NCBI GenBank assembly: GCA_045605145.1
Contig: JAZUPH010000084.1
Location: 1-47,396 of the forward strand
DNA from: CAMNAO01 sp045605145
GTDB lineage: Bacteria > Bacillota > Clostridia > Oscillospirales > Oscillospiraceae
Direction of reading: 5' to 3'
Length of the DNA stretch: 47,396 nt
Made by a program: the position numbers and the translations under genes. A model generated the notes under the pieces. That model was not told the DNA's origin. It ran no database searches and saw only the letters and a program-made list of their open reading frames with translations. This document shows positions 14,725 to 23,123 of the stretch, piece after piece. How positions within the stretch are numbered: the stretch's first letter is position 1; the number at the start of each line of letters is the position of its first letter.

Positions 14725-17622
14725 TTACTGCTGCACAGCTTCGATCTTATCCAGGCCGCAGGCATCAAGAACGGTCTTGCCGCCGATGACGCACACACCG
14801 GCCTCACTGCACAGCTTGTCCAGCACATCTGCGATCTCAAGCAGCTGCTCAGTTGTGGTGCCCAGGATCTCACGGCGGGTCTTGCGGCGCTTCTGGGCCG
14901 TCTGACCGGTGAGATATCTGACTGCCGCCAGATTGCCGTCCATTCTGGGGGTGGTGACTGGCTCCGTCTCAGCGATGGTGCTGATAATATACTTATCTAT
15001 CGGGCTACCGCTGCCGCACAGGGCACGCAGAGCATCGCCCGCACCGTCGTACACATTCAGCGAGTTGGCTGCGGAGGGATCGCGGTAGGAGGTGAAGGCC
15101 ACATCTCCTTCAGCACGGACATTGAGCCCTGTACCGTAGGCACCGCCCTTGACACGAACCGCGTTCCACAAATAGTCATAAGTGAGGAACTGGGCAGCCA
15201 CGCGGAACGCGCCGCTGTATTTGGACGAAACGGAATTCAGATTGGCGGCCTTGACGGCAAAGCCTATCTCCGCGGGAATGGTGAAGCCCTCCCGCTGCCT
15301 GTCATACAGCTCATATTCAGCCGCCTCGCCCTTGAGCTGGGGCGCAGCGGGGAAGATTCCGGCTGCGGAAGCAAACAGCGCCTCATCCGCATCACCGCTG
15401 ATGCTGACGGTCAGGCGATCACGGATAAATATCCTGTCACACAGTGCTTTAAGTCCGGCGCAGACAGCGGCGCCGTCATCGGCAAAGGCCTTATCCAGCT
15501 TCTGCAGATTGCGCAGGGCAGTAAGACCGGCAATGGCCTCCTGCGCGGCGCCACGAGCAGAGAAGGATGCGGCAACACGCATCGCGGCAACGGCATTGCC
15601 GCCCATGATGACATTCTGCTCCTGCATCATCTTGCGCTGGCGCAGAATGCTGCCGATAAAGCGCTCATCGGCAAAGGAGCTGCCCAGCAGGATCTCATCC
15701 ATGAGGCGAAGCGCCTCGCCAACACGGCTGTGGAGCGCGCTGACACCCACGGTAACGAAGGGTTTACACTTGTCCGCAGCCCCTGCAGAGAGGACACTTG
15801 CGGACACATCGAATCTGCCCAGATTGCCGCTGATCTGGCTGCGCAGCTCAATGGGGCTGTAGTTTTTGGTGGCAATATTGCCCAGAAGCGCCGCCAGGAG
15901 GGATGCGTTGGAAAGCTCCTCAAGGCTCAGGTCGGACAGGTCGAAATACAGCTCGAAATAGGTGATGCCGCCGGTCTCGATAGGCTGATGCAGAGTGGTA
16001 CAGCCCATTGCCTCACCAACGGTCTGGGGCACCTGGGTAATGTCATCGGAAATGTCGGACAGGGACAGGAGAGGCAGAGACGCAACGGCCTCGGGGCTGT
16101 CGGGCTGTTCCTGATGGACGCGAAGCTCTTTAAACTGGGCAATGACCTCTTCACACATGGCCTCATCCCATTGGGCCTTGACCGCAGCAAGGCGCTCACG
16201 CTCCGCGGCGCGCTTCTCCTCACCCAGGGTGGTGGAGGGCAGCAGGCAGATGCGGGCGGTGTGGGGATTGTCCAGCATCATCTCCCGCAGCAGGGCCTCG
16301 AAATAGCCCTTGTCCAGGCCCTCACGCAGCTTGGCGAAGGTGGCATCATAGCACAGTTCCTGAGCGGGGTCGCCGCCGTAGAGCCAGCTGTCAAGGCAGG
16401 TGATGGCATATACCAGGCCGCGGGGCATACGCCCGAAGTCCTTTTCACGGGTGACAAACTCGAAATGATTAAGCGTTGCGGAAAGCTGCTCACGGTCAAG
16501 ACCGTTTTCCGCCTGCTCACGCAGGACGGACTCCACGGTCTGCCAGATCTTGTCCTTATCCTCGGGCTTTGCGTTGCGGACGACAAGGCCCGTCATGCAC
16601 TGGGCAACATCGTTGCCGTAAAGCTCCACATCCTCGCACAGGCCGGCTTCCAGCAGGGCCTTCTTCAGCGGCGCCTCGTTTGAACCACACAGCACCTGAC
16701 GCAGGATCTGGGCGCCGATCTTCTTGTCGGTCTGGGAATAGTCGCCGTAAATCCAGCCGGCGGCATAGATCGCCCGGTTGGGTGCCTGATCCTCGGGGCT
16801 GATCTCATAATAGAAGGTGCCGTCTTCCGGGGTGACGGGCTTGTGCATGGGGATGTCGGCATCGGGATCAATGCGCTCATATTCGCACAAAAATCCGTCC
16901 AGCTTTCCAAGCACGGTGTCGATATCCACATCGCCGTCAAGGAAGATGCGGGAGTTGGAGGGGTGGTAGAAGCGGGCGTGGCTGGCCTTATAGTTTTCAT
17001 AGGTCAGCTCAGTAATATGATCGGGGTGGCCGCCGGACTCGTAGCCGTAGCAGTTGTCGGGAGTCAGCGCCCGCTGAAGGCGGTACTGCAGCTCACTGTC
17101 GGCGGAGGCGAAGGCGCCCTTCATTTCGTTGTAAACGACGCCGTTGCAGCTAAGCTCGCCCTCGGGACTGTCCAGCTCATAATGCCAGCCCTCCTGACGG
17201 AAGGCCAGAGGGGACGAAATGCTCAGCGGATGGAGCACCGCATCCATGTACACATCGATGAGGTTGAGGAAGTCCTTATCGTTGCGGCTGGCCACGGGGT
17301 ACATGGTCTTGTCGGCAAAGGTGATGGCGTTGAGGAAGGTCTGCAGTGAGCTTTTGAGAAGCTCAACAAAAGGCTCTTTGGTGGGGTATTTGTCAGAGCC
17401 GCACAGAACGGAGTGCTCAATAATGTGGAACACGCCGGTATCGTCCTGGGGCAGGGTTTTGAAAGCGATGGAGAAGGTCTTATTGTCGTCGTCCCGCTTG
17501 AGCCAGACGAGATCTGCGCCGTTTTTCTCATACTCCATGCGGTAAAGGGTGGCCTTTATCTCTTCCAGCGGCTGAACATAGCGCACTGTAAAGCCGTGGA
17601 GCTTATCATTTGCTTTTAACAT
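14725..17622 (-). CDS. M16C (presequence-protease-like) zinc metallopeptidase
   Basis: A 965-residue clam-shell peptidase that degrades small unfolded peptides. Seen: the inverted zinc motif HIIEH (H66, E69, H70) in VFHIIEHSVLCGS, and the third ligand Glu166 in VVYNEMKGAFAS. Length and the segment after the zinc site match the PreP/Cym1/HypA (M16C) group, with all four M16 domains on one chain. A longer frame runs to 17739, but GAGAGG sits 7 bases before the ATG at 17622 and the promoter lies upstream at 17721-17749, so 17622 is used. No signal peptide, so cytoplasmic. Single-gene unit with its own promoter and terminator. Confidence 0.9.
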   Translation of the reverse strand: MLKANDKLHGFTVRYVQPLEEIKATLYRMEYEKNGADLVWLKRDDDNKTFSIAFKTLPQDDTGVFHIIEHSVLCGSDKYPTKEPFVELLKSSLQTFLNAITFADKTMYPVASRNDKDFLNLIDVYMDAVLHPLSISSPLAFRQEGWHYELDSPEGELSCNGVVYNEMKGAFASADSELQYRLQRALTPDNCYGYESGGHPDHITELTYENYKASHARFYHPSNSRIFLDGDVDIDTVLGKLDGFLCEYERIDPDADIPMHKPVTPEDGTFYYEISPEDQAPNRAIYAAGWIYGDYSQTDKKIGAQILRQVLCGSNEAPLKKALLEAGLCEDVELYGNDVAQCMTGLVVRNAKPEDKDKIWQTVESVLREQAENGLDREQLSATLNHFEFVTREKDFGRMPRGLVYAITCLDSWLYGGDPAQELCYDATFAKLREGLDKGYFEALLREMMLDNPHTARICLLPSTTLGEEKRAAERERLAAVKAQWDEAMCEEVIAQFKELRVHQEQPDSPEAVASLPLLSLSDISDDITQVPQTVGEAMGCTTLHQPIETGGITYFELYFDLSDLSLEELSNASLLAALLGNIATKNYSPIELRSQISGNLGRFDVSASVLSAGAADKCKPFVTVGVSALHSRVGEALRLMDEILLGSSFADERFIGSILRQRKMMQEQNVIMGGNAVAAMRVAASFSARGAAQEAIAGLTALRNLQKLDKAFADDGAAVCAGLKALCDRIFIRDRLTVSISGDADEALFASAAGIFPAAPQLKGEAAEYELYDRQREGFTIPAEIGFAVKAANLNSVSSKYSGAFRVAAQFLTYDYLWNAVRVKGGAYGTGLNVRAEGDVAFTSYRDPSAANSLNVYDGAGDALRALCGSGSPIDKYIISTIAETEPVTTPRMDGNLAAVRYLTGQTAQKRRKTRREILGTTTEQLLEIADVLDKLCSEAGVCVIGGKTVLDACGLDKIEAVQQ

Positions 17623-17720
17623 GATCTTACCTCTCTTTTTATGTGAATTTATGCCGAATTTTCCGTTGTTTTTGCCTTGCGCAATCTGGGGAATATGCTT
17701 GAATCCGCGTCCGCCTTTCC

Positions 17721-17749
17721 AATATAAACCATTTGTCACGCAAATTCAA
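17721..17749 (-). promoter_or_regulatory. Promoter of the M16C peptidase gene
   Basis: Minus strand TTGAAT (17744-17749), 17-base spacer, TATATT (17721-17726). The leader before the start at 17622 is about 90 bases. Confidence 0.65.
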
Positions 17750-17824
17750 TACGGAAGGCGGAATATACACGGCATCATGATTATACCCCGCCCCGGCGCG
17801 GGATATAAGGTGCCCCGGTATACC

Positions 17825-17850
17825 ACAGGGGAGGCGTATGCCTCCCCTGT
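17825..17850 (-). terminator. Terminator-like hairpin after the thioesterase gene
   Basis: ACAGGGGAGGC / GCCTCCCCTGT is a perfect 11-base stem with a GTAT loop, beginning 7 bases after the stop codon. It lacks a U-tract, so it may act as a 3' stabiliser or a weak terminator. Confidence 0.55.
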
Positions 17851-17857
17851 TGGCTGT

Positions 17858-18580
17858 TCACTTTAGCTGTATACCGCAGGAGAACATCAATTCCCCTGAG
17901 TCACCCACGCCTTTGGCAAGAATATTCTTCCCTTCGCGTTGGGTAAATATCCTCAGCCCCGCTCCGCGCAGCACCTCACGGTGGTAGTCGATCTGCATTG
18001 TCTCTATCCGCTCATGGCGCTCAAGCTCCAGTGCGTCAAGGACAAAGTTTGCATACTTGGTGTTGTTCACATGGCCGTTAAGGTCAACATCGCTCAGGCG
18101 CGGCTGCACGGCGTAGCCCTCACCCGCCGCAGCAAAGTCCGGCACTTTAAGAAAGCGCCCATCAAACGAGCGGTCGGTGCAATGCTCCAAGCCCTCGGGG
18201 TACGCGCTCTTCACCGGTACGGCGCGGCGCAGAACGGGGTGCATAAGCACCCATTCCGAGCTGCCTTTGACCACAGGCTGTCCCTGTGCATCACTGATAA
18301 GGTACTCGCGCTGAAAGCGGATTGCCGCCGGCTTGAGGGGCCATGTTCTGACGGTGACTTTGTCGTACATTTTCACATCGCCCAGCATCTGCAGCTTGCT
18401 TTTCACCAGCACCCAGACAAGGCGCTGCCCATCATGCACCACCGTGCCGCAGCCCAGTTCGTTGGCGTGTGTACCGGCCACATCCTGAAACAGGTCCAAT
18501 GCCGCCGCCGGCGTAATACAGCTGCACCAATCAAAGTCCGCAGCGCGCAGGTAATATTCTCTCTCAAATACGGGTTCCAT
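17858..18580 (-). CDS. Acyl-ACP thioesterase (FatA/FatB-like, double hotdog)
   Basis: Hydrolyses acyl-ACP to free fatty acid, controlling chain release in the cytoplasm. The 240-residue protein has the two-hotdog length of bacterial acyl-ACP thioesterases. Seen: N-terminal hotdog with FDWCSCITPAAALDLFQDVA, a central KVTVRTWPLKP stretch, and the catalytic N-x-H region LSDVDLNGHVNNTKYANF in the second hotdog. It ends the operon with pyroglutamyl peptidase, MBL hydrolase and glyoxalase-like protein, 12 bases after the last. Ribosome site is weak (AAAGTGAG overlapping the previous stop), suggesting translation coupled to the upstream gene. Substrate chain length cannot be read. Confidence 0.88.
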   Translation of the reverse strand: MEPVFEREYYLRAADFDWCSCITPAAALDLFQDVAGTHANELGCGTVVHDGQRLVWVLVKSKLQMLGDVKMYDKVTVRTWPLKPAAIRFQREYLISDAQGQPVVKGSSEWVLMHPVLRRAVPVKSAYPEGLEHCTDRSFDGRFLKVPDFAAAGEGYAVQPRLSDVDLNGHVNNTKYANFVLDALELERHERIETMQIDYHREVLRGAGLRIFTQREGKNILAKGVGDSGELMFSCGIQLK

Positions 18581-18592
18581 CGGGGGATGATC

Positions 18593-18964
18593 TCACTTTC
18601 TCTGGGGGATGATCTCCAGCCAGTAGCCGTCGGGGTCGGTGATGAAATAAAGCCCCATCTTCTTGTTTTCAAAGGCGATGCAGCCCATGGCCTCATGCCT
18701 TGCGTGGGCGGCATCAAAATCATCCACCACGAAGCCAAGATGGAACTCGGCGTCGCCCAGGTCATAGGGGCGGTCATATTCGCGCATCCAAGTCAGCTCA
18801 ATGTTGAAAGTGTTGTCCTCATTGCCGATGAAACAGATCTCAAACGAGCCGTCGTCGGCCTTTCTGCGGCGGATAAGGTGCAGATCCAGCGCCTCTTCAT
18901 AGAATTTGAGGGACTTTTCCATGTCGAACACGTTAAAATTCTGGTGGGTCATCTTAAATTTCAT
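18593..18964 (-). CDS. gloA: Glyoxalase I-like VOC family protein
   Basis: A 123-residue vicinal-oxygen-chelate protein. All four metal ligands of glyoxalase I are in place with near-canonical spacing: His7 (MTHQNF), Glu56 (FNIELTW), His75 (EFHLGF) and Glu117 (YWLEII). Other hallmarks are KSLKFYEEALDL and FITDPDGY. It probably isomerises a methylglyoxal-thiol adduct; which thiol this organism uses is unknown, so lactoylglutathione lyase in the strict sense is uncertain. The ATG at 18973 touches GGAGG directly, so the one at 18964, 9 bases further, is chosen. The gene overlaps the end of the MBL gene by 11 bases, indicating coupling. Confidence 0.85.
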   Translation of the reverse strand: MKFKMTHQNFNVFDMEKSLKFYEEALDLHLIRRRKADDGSFEICFIGNEDNTFNIELTWMREYDRPYDLGDAEFHLGFVVDDFDAAHARHEAMGCIAFENKKMGLYFITDPDGYWLEIIPQRK

Positions 18965-19664
18965 AGTTTTCATCCTCCGATGTTATTTCTTTTATTTTAT
19001 CGCGGTAGTGCGCGGTGCAGTCAAGGGCCTTGAAGCGCCTGACGACATCATACTGCCCCCACATATGCATGGGGAAAATATGTTTTATATCCGCCGTGCG
19101 GGCATAGTGGTCAAGTCCCAGCCAATACTGATCCTCCGGCTGGCGGGGGTCAAGGGGCAGGAAGGCCGCATCAATGGTCACGCCACGCAGTTTTTCGGCT
19201 TCTTTAAGGAAGGCTTCGGTCATCTCCTGCGCTTCCTGTGGGGTGTCTTCTTCGCCCCACAGCCACCAGTTAAGGTCACCGGCGTAGAAAATCACCTTGC
19301 CGTCAACGCTGACAAGAAAGGCCACGCCCGCATCGGTTGAACCGAGGGTGCGTACCTCAATATCTCCCAGAATCAAAGTCTCGTCCGCACCGATAAAGTG
19401 CATTCTTTTGGCATCCACTCCCAAGGGAGCAGAGGCAATGTCGTCAGACAGGATGTACTGCGCGCCGCCCACACTTTCACCCCAGGAGAAAATCTCTTTG
19501 CTGTAATGATCGCCGTGCCTGTGACTGGCGAAGATGTACAGAGGCTTATCCACCTTCCGCGGCAGATCCCCTTTATGATAGTCAAACAGCAGTATGGCGC
19601 TCTCCGCCTCCACCAAAAATCCGCTATGATCAATATATGTGACCTTAAGTGCTTTTCTATCCAT
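18954..19664 (-). CDS. MBL-fold metallohydrolase
   Basis: A 236-residue metallo-beta-lactamase-fold protein. The zinc motif is ASHRHGDHY (H48, H50, D52, H53), followed later by YAGDLNWW (Asp ligand) and IFPMHMWG (last His). Substrate unknown; the UlaG/L-ascorbate-lactonase-like branch has a similar size. A longer frame reaches 19721, but AAAGGGG lies just before the ATG at 19664. It follows pyroglutamyl peptidase by 10 bases and overlaps the glyoxalase-like gene, inside one operon. Given the downstream glyoxalase I, a glyoxalase II-like thioester hydrolase role is conceivable but not shown. Confidence 0.82.
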   Translation of the reverse strand: MDRKALKVTYIDHSGFLVEAESAILLFDYHKGDLPRKVDKPLYIFASHRHGDHYSKEIFSWGESVGGAQYILSDDIASAPLGVDAKRMHFIGADETLILGDIEVRTLGSTDAGVAFLVSVDGKVIFYAGDLNWWLWGEEDTPQEAQEMTEAFLKEAEKLRGVTIDAAFLPLDPRQPEDQYWLGLDHYARTADIKHIFPMHMWGQYDVVRRFKALDCTAHYRDKIKEITSEDENYEI

Positions 19665-19674
19665 GGACACCCCT

Positions 19675-20268
19675 TTACAGCGCGGATATTGCCGCATTGA
19701 GGGCGGTGACCATATCATCAAGGCTCATTGAGGGTCTGTCCGTACCCTCCGCCTGCTCCGGCAGGAAAGGCACATGGATGAATCCCACGCGGGTTTCCGT
19801 CCCGTTGTACCTGTGTAGAAGGGTGTACAGCAGATCGTTGCACACATACGCCCCGGCAGAATATGACACCGCGCCGCGAACCGATGCATCCCGTATCGCC
19901 TGCGCCATTTTGCGGACGGGCACGGTGGCGAAATACGCCTCCCGTCCACCGGGCACGACCGGTTCATCCTCAGGCATAAGCCCTGCGTTATCGGGTATTG
20001 ACCCATGGCGAAGATTGATGGCAACAAGCTCCGGCGTGACGGCGGCTCTGCCGCCCGCCTGACCCACGCAGAGGATCGCATCGGGCCCGAATTCCTCCGC
20101 CGCGGCAATGACGCACTGTCCGGCAGCGCCAAACTCCACCGGCACAAGGACCTTTTTAAGTTCCCAACCGCACACGGAATCCCCGAGCCCAGACACCGCC
20201 AGCCAGGAGGGGTTGATGCTCTGCCCCCCGAAGGGTTCAAAGCCGGTTATCAGCAGGCGTTTATTCAT
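19675..20268 (-). CDS. pcp: Pyroglutamyl-peptidase I (family C15)
   Basis: Removes N-terminal pyroglutamate from peptides in the cytoplasm. The 197-residue product starts MNKRLLITGFEPFGG, the standard family opening. The Cys-His-Glu triad is present: Glu80 in TPELVAINL, Cys143 in AYVCNDLLY and His165 in GFIHVPFLP. The ATG at 20268 follows GGGAGG; an in-frame ATG at 20310 lies within the predicted promoter and is rejected. It is the first gene of a four-gene minus-strand operon. Confidence 0.92.
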   Translation of the reverse strand: MNKRLLITGFEPFGGQSINPSWLAVSGLGDSVCGWELKKVLVPVEFGAAGQCVIAAAEEFGPDAILCVGQAGGRAAVTPELVAINLRHGSIPDNAGLMPEDEPVVPGGREAYFATVPVRKMAQAIRDASVRGAVSYSAGAYVCNDLLYTLLHRYNGTETRVGFIHVPFLPEQAEGTDRPSMSLDDMVTALNAAISAL

Positions 20269-20296
20269 GGTGCCCTCCCAAATTGTCTCAAGTATG

Positions 20297-20324
20297 GTTA
20301 TATCATACACGATGCCGCTGTCAA
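20297..20324 (-). promoter_or_regulatory. Promoter of the pcp operon
   Basis: Minus strand TTGACA (20319-20324), 16-base spacer and TATAAC (20297-20302) preceded by TG in the extended -10 position. Confidence 0.75.
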
Positions 20325-20372
20325 AATCAATAAATCCGCCGGTTTATAAATGTTATGTAAACCTCGACCTCG

Positions 20373-20401
20373 TTGCAATTTCCTCCGTGATGTGGTAGCA
20401 T
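20373..20401 (+). promoter_or_regulatory. Promoter of the YaiI/YqxD gene
   Basis: TTGCAA (20373-20378), 17-base spacer, TAGCAT (20396-20401); leader of about 23 bases with GGAGGG before the ATG. Confidence 0.5.
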
Positions 20402-20430
20402 CCTGATATAAATCACAATTTGGAGGGACT

Positions 20431-20868
20431 ATGCGTATTCTTATCGATGCCGACGGCTGCCCGGTGGTGGATATAACCGTTGCCGCCGCAATTCGGCGGG
20501 GCATAGAGTGCATCATTCTTTGCGACACGGCCCATGAATTTAACAAACCCGGGGCAAAGACGACGGTCTTCTCCCGGGGCGCGGACAGTGTGGATTTTGC
20601 GCTGGTTAACATGGTGGAGAAAGGTGACGTGGTCATCACCCAGGATTACGGTCTTGCGGCGATGTGCCTTGCCCGCAGTGCCCGGGTCCTCAGCCAGAAC
20701 GGCATGGAGTACACCGCCGGGAACATTGACGCGCTGCTGCTTTCCCGCCATACGGCGCGGAAGATACGCCGAGCAGGCGGGCGGCTGAAAGGACCAAGCA
20801 AGCGCACGACCGAGCAGGACGCGGCATTTGCCGCCGCACTGGATCGCATCCTTTGCCAATCAGTATAG
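20431..20868 (+). CDS. YaiI/YqxD family protein (UPF0178, DUF188)
   Basis: A 145-residue conserved protein of unknown function with a PIN/NYN-like fold. Family hallmarks: MRILIDADGCPV at the N-terminus, AHEFNKPGAKT, the acidic segments GADSVDFALVN and VITQDYGLAAMCL, and GPSKRTTEQDAAF near the C-terminus. Conserved Asp residues suggest a metal-dependent nuclease-like site, but no activity is established to my knowledge. GGAGGG precedes the ATG. Its 3' end overlaps the convergent S51 peptidase gene by 9 bases, with no terminator between them. Confidence 0.88.
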   Translation: MRILIDADGCPVVDITVAAAIRRGIECIILCDTAHEFNKPGAKTTVFSRGADSVDFALVNMVEKGDVVITQDYGLAAMCLARSARVLSQNGMEYTAGNIDALLLSRHTARKIRRAGGRLKGPSKRTTEQDAAFAAALDRILCQSV

Positions 20869-21600
20869 GCGCAGTACCTCTCCCTCTTTGGTCACCTGCC
20901 GTATCGCGCCGTTTGCCAGATAATAGGCCTCACCATACAGGTCGGCGTGACCGTCTTCGCAAAGGATGAACGAGCCGTCCACAAGGGCGTAGAACGGATG
21001 GTCGCAGCTGTCGGGCAGGGAAATGTCCTCAAAGACCCGCAGTCCGTCCAGCGTAAACTCCCGCACCTCCTGCCAGTGGGGGACAAGGCTCAACTCAGCC
21101 AGACCCAGACCCTCAAGCCAGCGGTGGAAATCGGGGTCGATCGCCTCACCCTCCAGCTCCGGCTGGGCATAGACCAGAGCGCAGGCGTTCATTGACCCTG
21201 CACTGATGCCAACGATGACACCGTCAAAGTTATTCAACCGCTCTTTGAGCTTAAGCTCCTCAAAAAAGCGGTGCTGGGTGGGGACATGACCTCCGCTGAG
21301 AATGAGCAGGCCGCAGCCATCAAGCAATGCCCCGATGTCTTGGGCGTTGCGCCCGTCGCACATTGTGCAGGCGGTGACATTAATTCCGCTCAGGCGCAGC
21401 GCTTCACTGTCCAGCGCGGTGTAAAAATCGTTTATTTTATGCGCCTCGGGGTCGGACGCCACCATGACACAGCGCACCTCACCGGGTAGGCTGGCACGCA
21501 GCAGGTCGGCAAAGCCGTTTAAGTTCCACAAGGGCGCGGGATATTTCACATCGTCCACGGTCTCATGGCCGCCCATGGTGCTGTTCAGAAAGACTTTCAT
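20860..21600 (-). CDS. Peptidase S51 family (dipeptidase E-like)
   Basis: A 246-residue class-I-glutamine-amidotransferase-fold peptidase. Seen: the nucleophile elbow IVGISAGSMNAC with Ser133 and LILSGGHVPTQ, both typical of S51 enzymes (PepE cleaves Asp-X dipeptides; cyanophycinases are relatives). The true specificity is unknown; the sequence is divergent enough to be a PepE-like hydrolase of another kind. A longer frame begins at 21648, but the ATG at 21600 has AAGGAG upstream and lies after the predicted promoter. Convergent with and overlapping the YaiI/YqxD gene; divergent from the hydrolase at 21773. Confidence 0.83.
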   Translation of the reverse strand: MKVFLNSTMGGHETVDDVKYPAPLWNLNGFADLLRASLPGEVRCVMVASDPEAHKINDFYTALDSEALRLSGINVTACTMCDGRNAQDIGALLDGCGLLILSGGHVPTQHRFFEELKLKERLNNFDGVIVGISAGSMNACALVYAQPELEGEAIDPDFHRWLEGLGLAELSLVPHWQEVREFTLDGLRVFEDISLPDSCDHPFYALVDGSFILCEDGHADLYGEAYYLANGAIRQVTKEGEVLRLY

Positions 21601-21648
21601 ACGCTTTTTGCTCCTTCCCTGCGCTGTCCTCGCGCAGTGCATGCGCAC

Positions 21649-21678
21649 ATTTTATCCCACATTGCTACGCCCTGTCAA
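21649..21678 (-). promoter_or_regulatory. Promoter of the S51 peptidase gene
   Basis: Minus strand TTGACA (21673-21678), 18-base spacer, TAAAAT (21649-21654). Confidence 0.6.
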
Positions 21679-21712
21679 CGCATCCGGCAGGCACATCCAC
21701 TTTGTTTGGGTG

Positions 21713-21741
21713 GTGACATTTCCTGCGTTTTGTTGTATCAT
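21713..21741 (+). promoter_or_regulatory. Promoter of the alpha/beta hydrolase gene at 21773
   Basis: GTGACA (21713-21718), 17-base spacer, TATCAT (21736-21741). The -10 box overlaps a palindrome at 21739-21757. Confidence 0.55.
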
Positions 21742-21757
21742 GGTACAAAATACCATG
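21739..21757. promoter_or_regulatory. Palindromic candidate operator
   Basis: CATGGTA-CAAAA-TACCATG, perfect 7-base arms around a 5-base centre. It covers the end of the -10 box and the expected transcription start of the hydrolase gene, a classic repressor position. Confidence 0.5.
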
Positions 21758-21772
21758 TCAGGAGGCACAGGC

Positions 21773-22999
21773 ATGAAAGGACAAGAATACTGGTCACAGG
21801 AGACAAATCCCGCCACCGGGCTGAAGTTTGAGGGCTGGCGCAAGGGGCTGATGGGCTCCCACGACGGCCGCTGCGACATTGACGCTCTGCTGGCCACCGA
21901 GTACGGCGAGACGATGGCCGAACTGGCGCACCTGCGCTTTTCCTTTGAGGAGGACACTATGGGTGAGGCCTGTCTTGAATACTACCGCGGGCTGGGCGTG
22001 AAGAAAGAGCTGTTTTCCGACGGCGATTTTTACAGCCGCTGGTTCCTGTTCACCCCCCTTGAAATGTACGAGGATGCGGGTCAGGGCAAGAAGTACCCCC
22101 TGATCTTCTGGAATCACGGCGGTGCCAACGCCATCGAAACGGACGAGTTTTCCACCCATTTTACCCAGATGGTGGGCAAGGAAAAGTTCATGGTCTGCAT
22201 GCCCCAGAACACCTGCTGGGACAGCGTGGAGAAGATACTGGACACCATTGAGGCCAGCTACCCCGTGGACACTGAGCGCGTGTATGTGACCGGTTATTCC
22301 CAGGGTGGCCAGGCGGCACACTCTGCCCTTATCCGCATGCCCCGGCGCCTTGCGGGTGCCGCCCCCTGCGGTGCCGAGGCATTCCAGCTGTGGGATCACC
22401 TGGATAAGCGCTATACTCTGGAGGAGATTGAGCGCCTGCGTGCCGTGTTCGTTCCTGTGGTGCAGATTTCCGGTGTGTATGAGTTCCTCAGCTATCTGCC
22501 CCACAACCACTATGCCCCAATCGTGATGAACAAACCCCTCCCCGGAGCAATGCACACCACTTATCACATCCAGGGGCATGACCTTGCCATCGACCCCACC
22601 AACCCGCCGGGAAAGCGCGCCGACAAACCCTATCCCCCCGAGGGCGGCGATGCCGACAAGTGGAAACTGGACAGGCTGCAGCTGCGCCTGTACACGCAGG
22701 GCTGCAAGGCGCTGGACGAAGATCGCTGCCTGGATTACCACAACCACCCCGAGGATCGCTTCCACTATGTGATGGGCTTCTATGGCGACAGAGAAGAGAC
22801 CCGCAGCATCGGCGGCGTTGACCATTACATAGCCGATGTAGACAACGCTGAGGGCATCTGCGCTTACAGATACATCGGCGTTGATAACTTCCCCCACTGG
22901 CCGCCGCTGATGATGGCGGAGCACTGCTGGGAGTTTTTGCGTAATTACCGCCGCGACAGCAAAACGGGCAAAATCGTCTGTGACCCTTATATGCCCTGA
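21773..22999 (+). CDS. Alpha/beta hydrolase, PHB-depolymerase/esterase-like
   Basis: A 408-residue serine hydrolase. Seen: oxyanion-type segment PLIFWNHGGANA, nucleophile elbow YVTGYSQGGQAA with Ser176, and a likely catalytic His in MMAEHCWEF near the C-terminus. The segment after the elbow, PRRLAGAAPCGAEA, resembles poly(3-hydroxybutyrate) depolymerase-family esterases. There is no signal peptide, so it would act on an internal ester or lactone; the substrate is unknown. AGGAGG is 7 bases before the ATG; a longer frame from 21464 crosses the promoter and the divergent gene and is not used. The hydrolase at 45253 looks like a distant relative. Confidence 0.8.
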   Translation: MKGQEYWSQETNPATGLKFEGWRKGLMGSHDGRCDIDALLATEYGETMAELAHLRFSFEEDTMGEACLEYYRGLGVKKELFSDGDFYSRWFLFTPLEMYEDAGQGKKYPLIFWNHGGANAIETDEFSTHFTQMVGKEKFMVCMPQNTCWDSVEKILDTIEASYPVDTERVYVTGYSQGGQAAHSALIRMPRRLAGAAPCGAEAFQLWDHLDKRYTLEEIERLRAVFVPVVQISGVYEFLSYLPHNHYAPIVMNKPLPGAMHTTYHIQGHDLAIDPTNPPGKRADKPYPPEGGDADKWKLDRLQLRLYTQGCKALDEDRCLDYHNHPEDRFHYVMGFYGDREETRSIGGVDHYIADVDNAEGICAYRYIGVDNFPHWPPLMMAEHCWEFLRNYRRDSKTGKIVCDPYMP

Positions 23000-23060
23000 C
23001 CTGTCCCCTTGCGGCGAAAATACGCGCAAATAACTCCCCCTCTGAGAAGGATGTACGACA

Positions 23061-23107
23061 AAAAAATCAGCCTGCGGATATAACCGCAGGCTGATTTTTG
23101 TTTTTTT
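23061..23107. terminator. Strong bidirectional terminator between convergent genes
   Basis: ATCAGCCTGCGG (23066-23077) / CCGCAGGCTGAT (23084-23095) with a 6-base loop, flanked by an A-run on the left and a T-run on the right, so it works in both directions: for the hydrolase gene (+) and for the pseudouridine synthase operon (-). Confidence 0.9.
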
Positions 23108-23123
23108 GTGCCGGTGCGGGTTT

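Noticed and set aside
14599..16683. A 694-codon plus-strand open frame opposite the M16C peptidase
   Set aside because: Low-complexity Gly/Ala/Leu-rich shadow of the metallopeptidase, which has clear zinc motifs; the frame also runs through its terminator.
21794..23029. A 411-codon minus-strand frame opposite the alpha/beta hydrolase
   Set aside because: Antisense shadow with a repetitive Val/Gly/His composition and no ribosome site.
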